Source of the DNA: Mycobacterium bourgelatii
GTDB taxonomy: Bacteria; Actinomycetota; Actinomycetes; Mycobacteriales; Mycobacteriaceae
DNA: 64,000 bases
Direction: 5' to 3'
Assembly: GCF_010723575.1 (NCBI RefSeq)
Contig: NZ_BLKZ01000001.1
Coordinates: 4,712,001-4,776,000 of the forward strand
Positions 33,135 to 40,489 of this stretch are shown here, one piece after another; the first letter of the stretch is position 1, and each line of letters begins with the position of its first letter. Both the position numbers and the translations under genes were made by a program. The notes beneath the pieces are model-generated. The model ran no database searches and was not told where the DNA came from. It saw nothing but the letters and a program-made list of their open reading frames with translations.

Positions 33135-35060
33135 ATGGGCGAGGCGCCGGGGGTGCGCAGCGGGTCGATGTTCGGCCCGTACCGCCTCAAGCGGCGACTG
33201 GGCCATGGCGGCATGGGCGAGGTTTACGAGGCCGAGCACACCGTCAAGGAGTGGACGGTCGCGGTCAAGCTGATGTCCGAAGCCTTCAGCCAGGATCCGG
33301 TGTTCCGCGAGCGGATGAAACGCGAAGCACGCATCGCCGGCCGGCTGCAGGAACCTCACGTGGTGCCCATCCACGACTACGGCGAGATCGACGGGCAGAT
33401 GTTCCTGGAGATGCGGCTGATCCTGGGAACGGACCTCGACAAGCTGCTCAAACGCAGCGGCCCGATGCCGCCGCCCCGCGCGGTCGCCATCCTCACCCAA
33501 ATCGCCTCGGCGCTCGACGCCGCCCACGCCGCCGGGGTCATGCATCGTGACGTCAAACCGCCCAACATCCTGGTCACCCGAGACGACTTCGCCTATCTCG
33601 TCGACTTCGGCATCGCCAGCGCCACCACCGACGAGAAGATCACGCAACTGGGCACCGCGGTGGGGACCTGGAAATACATGGCCCCGGAACGGTTTACCAA
33701 AGACGAGGTCACCTATACCGCCGACGTCTACTCCCTGGCCTGCGTGCTGTACGAGTGCGTGACCGGGGGTCCGCCGTACCAATCGGACAACCATGCCGTT
33801 TTGGTCAGCTCGCACATGATCGACCCGATTCCGCGGCCCAGCGCGAAGAACCGGGCCGTCCCCAGAGCGCTAGACGACGTCGTCGCCCGTGGCATGGCGA
33901 AGAAACCCGAAGACCGCTACCCGACCGCCGGCGACCTGATGCGAGCCGCACACGACGCGCTCAGCGCACCGGATCAAAACCAAGCGGCAACCATCCTGCG
34001 CCGCAGCCAGGAAGCCGCGCTACCCAAGGGGTTGGCCGACCCGCCGACCGTCCAACAACGTCGCGGTCCTAGTTCCGGTCCGCCAGGCGCCGGGGCGACC
34101 ACCCCGGTATCACCCCCCACGAAGCCGGTCGCTCCGCCCACTGCTTCGGCGTGGGAACCCGGCACCCGTCCCGTGCCTACCGAGCGACAACCTGCCACGC
34201 CCCCGAATACACCCCCGCCGAGTCACTCGACACCCCCGCGGCCAACGCCGTATCCGAATCCGCCGCAGCGCCCGAGCCCGCCGCCGCCCCCCAGCCCGAT
34301 GCCCCCGCCCGTCTGGGACAGCGGGCGCGTGCCGATGAGTCCCCCGCCGCAACCTTTTGCCAACGTTCCGGCCGGGGGCCCAGCCTGGACCAACCCGAAC
34401 CCGCCCGCCCCGGTCGCCCCCGAGAAGACCCGCAACCCCTGGGCAATTGTCGCCGGCGCGGCCGCCGCCGTCCTCGTGCTCATCATTGCCGCCATCGGCA
34501 TCTGGGCGGTCAGCCAAGGCGAGGACGAACCGAGCCCGACCAATGCAAACGGGCCCAGCTCTACTACCACTACGACCACAACGACGACGACGACGAGGAC
34601 GACGACCACGACGACCTCGTCCTTGTCCGCTGCTGAGGCTCGACTGATGAGGCTGCTGCCCGCGGGCTACCCGTCCAGCGCATGCACACCGGATGAATCA
34701 CCGATGCCGGGGGCGATCGCGTCGGTGAAATGCACCCGAAACACCGATGCCAATGGCCCGACGGTCTCCGCCTACGGCTTGTACTCCGATGCGGCCGGAG
34801 TCAAGAAAGCGTTTGCGAATTTCACCACCACCTTCAATATCCAGGAATGTCCCGGCGGGAAGGCATCACCGGGCAACTGGTGGCACACCGCGGACCCGAA
34901 CACCATCCTGGGCCAGATCGCCTGCGGTATGTACAAGGGCAGCGAGCCCCAGGTGATGTGGAGCAACGAGCAAACCTTCGTCTTTGGCCTGATCGCCGGC
35001 GAGCCGCAGGGGGGACCTGACCTCGACGGGCTCTACCAGTGGTGGGCCAAGCACTCGTGA
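33135..35060 (+). CDS. PknH-like Ser/Thr protein kinase, paralogue 2 (four-Cys sensor domain)
   Basis: This 641-residue kinase starts MGEAPGVRSGSMFGPYRLKR after GGAGGG. Kinase motifs are intact (GHGGMGEVYEA, VAVKLM, HRDVKPPNILV, VDFGIAS, LGTAVGTWKYMAPER). A very Pro-rich linker precedes one membrane helix (about 434-458). Outside, a run of nearly all threonine leads into a four-cysteine domain (SACTPD, VKCTRN, IQECPGG, IACGMY; about 498-641) like that of paralogue 1. The Rv1747-like ABC transporter gene starts 68 bp later, mirroring the pknF-Rv1747 pair of M. tuberculosis, so that transporter is a likely substrate. Unlike paralogue 1, its kinase DNA differs from pknH at many silent sites. Confidence 0.92.
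   Translation: MGEAPGVRSGSMFGPYRLKRRLGHGGMGEVYEAEHTVKEWTVAVKLMSEAFSQDPVFRERMKREARIAGRLQEPHVVPIHDYGEIDGQMFLEMRLILGTDLDKLLKRSGPMPPPRAVAILTQIASALDAAHAAGVMHRDVKPPNILVTRDDFAYLVDFGIASATTDEKITQLGTAVGTWKYMAPERFTKDEVTYTADVYSLACVLYECVTGGPPYQSDNHAVLVSSHMIDPIPRPSAKNRAVPRALDDVVARGMAKKPEDRYPTAGDLMRAAHDALSAPDQNQAATILRRSQEAALPKGLADPPTVQQRRGPSSGPPGAGATTPVSPPTKPVAPPTASAWEPGTRPVPTERQPATPPNTPPPSHSTPPRPTPYPNPPQRPSPPPPPSPMPPPVWDSGRVPMSPPPQPFANVPAGGPAWTNPNPPAPVAPEKTRNPWAIVAGAAAAVLVLIIAAIGIWAVSQGEDEPSPTNANGPSSTTTTTTTTTTTRTTTTTTSSLSAAEARLMRLLPAGYPSSACTPDESPMPGAIASVKCTRNTDANGPTVSAYGLYSDAAGVKKAFANFTTTFNIQECPGGKASPGNWWHTADPNTILGQIACGMYKGSEPQVMWSNEQTFVFGLIAGEPQGGPDLDGLYQWWAKHS
34558..34620 (+). repeat. ACG/ACC trinucleotide run encoding a poly-threonine stretch
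   Basis: A run of mostly ACN codons, many of them ACG, encodes about 19 threonines with one arginine. It sits just outside the membrane helix of kinase paralogue 2. Such runs are prone to length change by slippage and may be an O-mannosylated stalk, as is common for Thr/Pro-rich mycobacterial exported segments. Confidence 0.8.
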
Positions 35061-35128
35061 CCACTCGACGGCTCGCTTGCTGAGAAATTGGTTCGAGCAA
35101 AACTAAGCTGTCGCACCGGAGGCTGAGC

Positions 35129-37534
35129 ATGGCAGACGAAACCGAAACGGTCACGACGGGTCCGCCCCGGCTGGAGGTGCGCGCGGCCGGCCGCACCTGG
35201 CACGCCACGGCGAACCGGGTCTGGACCCTCGGTCGCGCCGGCGAGGCCGACATTCGCCTGGACAACCCTCGGGTGTCGCGAGACCACGCGGTGTTGGAGG
35301 CGACGCCCGCAGGCTGGGTGCTGACCAACCGCAGCAGCAACGGGATGTACGTCAACGGACAGCGAACCGAGCGCCTGACCGTGAGCCGACCCGTCACCGT
35401 GCTGCTCGGCTCGGCATCCTCGGGCCAACCGGTGGAGTTGCATCCGGCCGGCAGCGGTCCCGCGCGGGCCACTACCGGCGACGTGACCGCGTCCGGAAAC
35501 CCACAGGCACCGCCCGCCGAGACCACCGGCATCCGTTCTCCCACAGCGGTCCACGCCATCGACCAGGTGACCGTCACCATCGGTCGCGCACCGGACAACG
35601 CGATCGTGCTCAACGACTTGCTGGTTTCGCGATACCACGCCGCATTGCGCCGCACCGGCGACCGCTGGGAGCTGATCGACAAGAACAGTTCCAACGGCAC
35701 CTACGTCAATGGCAACCGGATCACCCGCGCCTTCATCGGGCCCGACGACATGGTTGGGATCGGCCACCAGTTGCTGCGTCTGTCCGGCGACAGACTGGTG
35801 GAATACGTCGACACCGGTGACGTGTCCTACGAGGCGACCGATCTACACGTGGAAACCGACAAGGGCCGCGTCCTGCTGGCCGACATCGATTTCGCTCTGC
35901 CGCAACGCAGTCTGCTCGCGGTGGTGGGTCCGAGCGGGTCCGGCAAATCGACGCTGCTCGGCGCTCTGACCGGTTTCAAACCCGCAACGAGCGGCACCGT
36001 CCGCTACGACGGCCGCGACCTCTACGACAACTACGACGAGCTGCGGCACCGCATCGGCTTCGTGCCGCAGGATGACATCCTGCATACCCAGCTGACGGTG
36101 CGAACGGCACTGAATTACGCTGCACAACTTCGTTTTCCGCAAGATGTCTCGGCCGCCGAACGTACCCAGCGCATCGAGGAAGTGCTGACCGAACTCGGGC
36201 TGGCCACTCAGGCCGATCAGCGTATCGACAGCCTGTCGGGGGGCCAACGCAAGCGCACCAGCGTCGCGCTGGAATTGCTGACCAAGCCCTCACTGCTGTT
36301 TCTCGACGAACCAACCTCCGGCCTCGATCCGGGCTATGAGAAGTCGGTCATGCAGACGCTGCGCTCGCTGGCCGACGACGGACGTTCGGTGGTGGTGGTG
36401 ACCCACAACATCGCCCATCTGAACATGTGCGACCGGCTGCTGATCCTGGCCCCGGGCGGTCGGATGGCCTATTTCGGGCCGCCGCAACAAGCCTTGAGCT
36501 ACTTCGGTTGCAGCGACTTCGCCGACCTTTTCATCCTGCTCGAACAGGACCGCGAAACCGACTGGAGCGGCCGGTTCAACACCTCGCCGTTGCGCGCGGC
36601 CTTCATTCCGGAACCGGGAGGCAAGAAGCTGCCCGGCGCGTTGCCCGCGAGTAAGGCCACGGGACAGCAGAGCGCGTTCGCCCAATTCGCGATCCTGTGC
36701 CGACGCTACTGGGCGGTCATCGCAGCGGACCGGCAATATGGGGTGTTCCTGTTGGCCCTGCCGCTCCTGCTGAGCCTGTTCGCTTATGCCGTCCCGGGAA
36801 GCGCCGGGCTGTCGCTGGCCAAGGCGATCTCGGAGAGGTCGACGCAGCCTTCCCAGTTGCTGGTGCTGTTGATCATCGGCGGCGCACTTATGGGCTGCGC
36901 CAGCTCAATTCGCGAAATCGTCAAGGAACGGGCGATCTATCAACGCGAACATGGCATCGGGTTGTCCGGCACGGCCTACCTGGGGTCGAAGTTGGTCGTC
37001 CTCGGCGTGCTGACCAGTCTGCAGGCGCTGATCCTCGGCGTCCTCGGCACGCTGTTCGTCCCGCCACCGGACTCTTCGGCATTGTGGCCTTCGTCCGGCG
37101 AGGAAATAGAGACGGTGCAGCAACGTCTGGGCTCTGCCGAGGTCGTGGTTGCCGTTATCGCTGTCACCGTGGTCTCGATGATCATCGGCCTGTTGATTTC
37201 GGCGATGATCGCCAACGCCGACCGCGGCATGCCGCTACTGGTCCTGGTGGTCTTCGCCGAATTGGTGCTGTGCGGCGGCATGTTCGCGGTACACGGCCGG
37301 TTCCCGTTGGAGCAACTGGCATGGCTGTCGCCGTCACGGTGGGCCTACGCCATGGGCGCCTCGACCGTCGGTGTGAATTTCCTCCACCCGGGCTCCGAAG
37401 ACCCGTTGTGGGAGCACGGTCGCACCCATTGGTTGACGGCGTTCGGCATGTGCGTGGTGCAAGCGGTCGTGCTGGTTGCGCTGCTGGCCATCCGACTCAA
37501 ACGCGTCGATGCCCAGCGCCGCGCCCGCAAGTAG
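35129..37534 (+). CDS. FHA-FHA-ABC transporter (Rv1747-like)
   Basis: This 801-residue protein starts MADETETVTTGPPRLEVRA after GGAGG. FHA domain 1 (about 12-95: WTLGRAGEADIRL, SRDHAVLE, RSSNGMYVNG) and FHA domain 2 (about 148-225: VTIGRAPDNAIVL, SRYHAALR, NSSNGTYVNG) are joined by a Thr/Pro-rich linker. An ABC ATPase follows (GPSGSGKSTLLGALTG, LSGGQRKRTSVALEL, LLFLDEPTSGLD), then an ABC-2 membrane domain of about six helices. In Rv1747, linker threonines phosphorylated by PknF bind the FHA domains. Rv1747 has been tied to export of cell-wall glycolipids. Here the partner kinase is probably the one just upstream. Confidence 0.93.
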   Translation: MADETETVTTGPPRLEVRAAGRTWHATANRVWTLGRAGEADIRLDNPRVSRDHAVLEATPAGWVLTNRSSNGMYVNGQRTERLTVSRPVTVLLGSASSGQPVELHPAGSGPARATTGDVTASGNPQAPPAETTGIRSPTAVHAIDQVTVTIGRAPDNAIVLNDLLVSRYHAALRRTGDRWELIDKNSSNGTYVNGNRITRAFIGPDDMVGIGHQLLRLSGDRLVEYVDTGDVSYEATDLHVETDKGRVLLADIDFALPQRSLLAVVGPSGSGKSTLLGALTGFKPATSGTVRYDGRDLYDNYDELRHRIGFVPQDDILHTQLTVRTALNYAAQLRFPQDVSAAERTQRIEEVLTELGLATQADQRIDSLSGGQRKRTSVALELLTKPSLLFLDEPTSGLDPGYEKSVMQTLRSLADDGRSVVVVTHNIAHLNMCDRLLILAPGGRMAYFGPPQQALSYFGCSDFADLFILLEQDRETDWSGRFNTSPLRAAFIPEPGGKKLPGALPASKATGQQSAFAQFAILCRRYWAVIAADRQYGVFLLALPLLLSLFAYAVPGSAGLSLAKAISERSTQPSQLLVLLIIGGALMGCASSIREIVKERAIYQREHGIGLSGTAYLGSKLVVLGVLTSLQALILGVLGTLFVPPPDSSALWPSSGEEIETVQQRLGSAEVVVAVIAVTVVSMIIGLLISAMIANADRGMPLLVLVVFAELVLCGGMFAVHGRFPLEQLAWLSPSRWAYAMGASTVGVNFLHPGSEDPLWEHGRTHWLTAFGMCVVQAVVLVALLAIRLKRVDAQRRARK

Positions 37535-37691
37535 TTTCGCAATTTAGTGTGATCCGCAGATGTTTGGAAATCCTGGACCAGCAGCGTCGTAGCAAATCTT
37601 GTAGACCTTATCCGGATGCTGTCGCGCTAGTCAGCCTTGGCATATCGTGTGCGTCACGTGTGCACTCTTCTAACTGCTGGTAGGAGGTTTG

Positions 37692-39518
37692 GTGAAGGGC
37701 GGGCCGTTCGGGCGGTACCGGTTGCAGGAATTGTTGGGCCACGGCGGGATGGGCGAAGTGTGGCGTGCCTATGACACGGCGACAAAGCGGGTCGTGGCTA
37801 TCAAGGTATTGCCAGAGCATCTGGCGCGTGATGGCGAGTTCCAACGGCGGTTTCGTCGCGAAGCAGAAGCGGCCGCTCGGATAAGCAATCCGCATATTAT
37901 TCCGATCCACGATTACGGCGAGATCAATGGTCGGCTCTACGTCAATATGCGGCTCATTGAAGGCCGCGATTTGGCGGAAGTGCTTCGCCGTGGCCCGCTG
38001 GAACCAGGGCGGGCAGTGCGGATTATCGAGCAGGTGGCAAGCGCGCTGCATGCCGCGCACAGGACCGGCCTGGTGCACCGTGATGTCAAGCCCTCAAACG
38101 TCTTAATCGACGAGGACGACTTCGCCTATCTGATCGACTTCGGGATTGCCCGTGCGCTCGATGAGACGCGGCTCACCAGCACGGGCGGCTTGGTTGGAAC
38201 CATGCTTTACATGGCGCCCGAACGATTAGGCAAAGACCCTGCGGAGGACGCCCGAGCAGACATCTATGCATTGGCCTGTGTTTTGTATGAATGTCTCACT
38301 GGGGAACCGCCCTTTGACGCAGCCAATATGGCGGGGCTGGTACTTGCCCACGTCAATACTCCCCCACCTAGACCGTCCGTCGGCAGACCCGCGGTGCCTG
38401 CCGAGTTTGACCAGATCATTCGCAAAGGTATGGCCAAAGACCCGAACCAGCGCTACGTCACCACGATTGAATTGGCGCGCGCAGCCCACGACGCCGTGAT
38501 TACGTTTGTCTCAGATCCCATGTCGGCGACAGAGATTGCGCCGCAGCGCAGCGCTGCCGGCGACTCGACATCACCCCCTGATCAAACACTCCCGGCCGAG
38601 AAGCCCCTGCCGCCGAGGGGAATCATGCCGACATCGGCACCCACGCTGCCCGCAACACCGTCGGTCCCACTTCCAAGCAACTCGTCCGTTCATGGGCCGA
38701 CCCGACGTGACCCCAACGCCCTAACGCTGCCCGACTCCACGCGGCGCCCAGAAGCAGATGCCAGTTCACCGTTTACACGGTCGAGCACCCGCCGAAGAGC
38801 CGCCATTTTCACCGTCCTTACCTTTCTCGGAGTCGTCGCGGTGATATTCGTGAGTTCGGCTGTTGTAGGAAATCAGCGCGCGCCGGGACCCTCCCCCGGT
38901 GCAGACTTCGACGCCCCGGCGACGGTCAAGCAAGCCGCCGACGTGATGAGCAAAGTCACCGGCATGCACGTAAGCCTCACCGTCGAAGGAGCGGTGCCCA
39001 ATCTGGCTGTGACCAAGCTCGACGGCGACGTGTCCAGCACCCCGCAAACGACCGCCACCGGCACCGCGACGCTGACCGTGGGTAGAAGCAACGTTGATTC
39101 GAAGTTCGTCTACGTGGACAACCACCTGTATTCGGACGTCGCCGATCCTGGCAAGCATTTCACCGATTACGGCATCGGTGCGTCGATCTGCGACGTTTCG
39201 ACGCTCCTCGACCCGAATCGCGGCTTGGCGAATATCCTTGAGCACCTTCAGAATCCGGCGGTAGCCGGCAGTGAGGACATCAACGGAGTCGCGACCAACA
39301 AGATCACCGGCAAATCGAACAACGACGACGTCGCGACGCTGGCCGGATCGCGGCTCAACGCCGCGGATGCCCCTCCGACACCCACCAACGTCTGGATCGC
39401 GTCGGACGGGTCATACCAGCTGGTCAAAATCGAATTCACCCCCGTCCAAGACGGAACGATGACAATGACGATGTCCGAGTGGGGCAAAGAAGTCACCGCA
39501 AACAGACCGCCGTTTTGA
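37692..39518 (+). CDS. Ser/Thr protein kinase with extracellular LprA-type (LppX_LprAFG) domain
   Basis: This 608-residue protein starts at GTG after AGGAGG (37682-37687); the TTG three bases earlier is too close. The kinase domain (about 8-270) is intact: GHGGMGEVWRA, VAIKVL, HRDVKPSNVLI, IDFGIAR, TSTGGLVGTMLYMAPER. It resembles PknD/PknE-type kinases more than PknH. A Ser/Thr/Pro linker leads to a helix (FTVLTFLGVVAVIFVSSAVV, about 370-390). Residues 409-608 are an LprA homologue: MSKVTGMHVSLTVEGAVPNL, VYVDNHLYSDVADPG, VSTLLDPNRGLANIL and MTMTMSEWGKEVTANRPPF. No lipobox is present, since the helix anchors it. None of the eleven M. tuberculosis kinases has this design. It may sense a lipid. 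Confidence 0.92.
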   Translation: MKGGPFGRYRLQELLGHGGMGEVWRAYDTATKRVVAIKVLPEHLARDGEFQRRFRREAEAAARISNPHIIPIHDYGEINGRLYVNMRLIEGRDLAEVLRRGPLEPGRAVRIIEQVASALHAAHRTGLVHRDVKPSNVLIDEDDFAYLIDFGIARALDETRLTSTGGLVGTMLYMAPERLGKDPAEDARADIYALACVLYECLTGEPPFDAANMAGLVLAHVNTPPPRPSVGRPAVPAEFDQIIRKGMAKDPNQRYVTTIELARAAHDAVITFVSDPMSATEIAPQRSAAGDSTSPPDQTLPAEKPLPPRGIMPTSAPTLPATPSVPLPSNSSVHGPTRRDPNALTLPDSTRRPEADASSPFTRSSTRRRAAIFTVLTFLGVVAVIFVSSAVVGNQRAPGPSPGADFDAPATVKQAADVMSKVTGMHVSLTVEGAVPNLAVTKLDGDVSSTPQTTATGTATLTVGRSNVDSKFVYVDNHLYSDVADPGKHFTDYGIGASICDVSTLLDPNRGLANILEHLQNPAVAGSEDINGVATNKITGKSNNDDVATLAGSRLNAADAPPTPTNVWIASDGSYQLVKIEFTPVQDGTMTMTMSEWGKEVTANRPPF

Positions 39519-39595
39519 CCCGCAGTAGCCATGCCGTCTCTAGCTGGTAAACCTCAATTCATTGGGCTCGCTGGACCACTCGATGGGAAACGACA

Positions 39596-39973
39596 ATGAG
39601 GCATGTGACCGCTTTTCAACCACTTGCCGCAGCCGTCGTGGCCAGCGTTGCAATGGTGGCGGCGATGATCCTCGCCCCGGTAGCAAGCGCCGACGAAGAC
39701 TATTGGGGCGCCATCACTTACTCCCCTTCGAGCGATCAGTTCGGCCGGGTAAAGCACCTCTCCTCGAAAGCCGCCGCCGAGAGCGCGGCGCAGGCGGCGT
39801 GCGCCCAAAAGGACTGCAAGACGCTCGTCATCTTCAGGCAGTGCGGTGCGGTCGCCGAGAACAGCGCCGGCGACCTGGCCGGCGGCTACGGGGCCACCCT
39901 GGCCGCCGCACAGGCCGACGCACTGAAAACCCTTGGTACGTCTGGCTCTATTGCGACGTGGTTCTGCAACTGA
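39596..39973 (+). CDS. Secreted DUF4189 protein, paralogue 2
   Basis: This 125-residue exported protein begins MRHVTAFQPLAAAVVASVAM, with a signal peptide ending VASA-D. The domain follows the pattern of the first paralogue: DYWGAITYSPSSDQFGRVK, KAAAESAAQAACAQKDCK, FRQCGAVA and final WFCN, with the same four cysteines. It starts 77 bp after the kinase with the LprA-type domain. Its placement repeats the lprA-DUF4189 order at 26268-27446, so the two protein types probably work together. Function is unknown. Confidence 0.88.
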   Translation: MRHVTAFQPLAAAVVASVAMVAAMILAPVASADEDYWGAITYSPSSDQFGRVKHLSSKAAAESAAQAACAQKDCKTLVIFRQCGAVAENSAGDLAGGYGATLAAAQADALKTLGTSGSIATWFCN

Positions 39974-39979
39974 GGTGGT

Positions 39980-40210
39980 TCAGACATGCTTTATCACGAA
40001 GGGCACTCCGCTGACGGCTAGGGAACCGCAGGACAGCTGGACCGAAAGCAGCCGGTACCCGACGTAGTACACCGCAAATGACCACCAACGCCGGGCGATT
40101 GCCTGCCACCGACCTGGCAGCACTCCTGCAAGGCCGAGCGCCGTCGCCAACAGGATCAGGACCTGGACGATGTGGCGAGTCCTGCGGTCGCCGCCGGCCG
40201 TGGTGAGCAT
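39980..40210 (-). CDS. Small hypothetical membrane protein
   Basis: This 76-residue protein begins MLTTAGGDRRTRHIVQVLIL. One clear hydrophobic helix (IVQVLILLATALGLAGVLPG) is followed by a basic segment and a weaker one (WWSFAVYYVGYRLLSVQLS). The ATG at 40210 follows an AAAGGAACGAG site; the frame extends to 40399, but the extension is Arg/Glu-rich and unlikely. It is not recognised. It points toward the DUF4189 gene with only 6 bp between the stops. Moderate doubt remains whether it is a real gene. Confidence 0.5.
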   Translation of the reverse strand: MLTTAGGDRRTRHIVQVLILLATALGLAGVLPGRWQAIARRWWSFAVYYVGYRLLSVQLSCGSLAVSGVPFVIKHV

Positions 40211-40451
40211 CTCGTTCCTTTCCCTTTCCCGTCCCTTTCCCGCTTCGACTCTTGGGATTTGTCCCGTGTCTAAAGAAAGATTCCGCCGGCGCGCTTGCCG
40301 CATCCTGGATGGATCCTTGGCGACGGACACAGCCGGGGCCGGGACGGCTTTTTCGGATTCAAATGTGTGCTTCTCATGCGCTTGTCGGGGTTGCGGCATA
40401 CCGTCGTGAATGCCAGAAAGTGCGCTTGTAGCTGGCGCCCAGACCGGGAGG

Positions 40452-40465
40452 TTGTTGATAGTGTC
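40452..40465 (+). promoter_or_regulatory. Shared upstream element of the pknH family, copy 3
   Basis: TTGTTGATAGTGTC lies 24 bases before the ATG of pknH. It is followed by CAGCGG, similar to CTGCGG after copy 1 and CGGCGA after copy 2. Confidence 0.5.
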
Positions 40466-40489
40466 AGCGGTTGATTGGGAGGATCAGCT

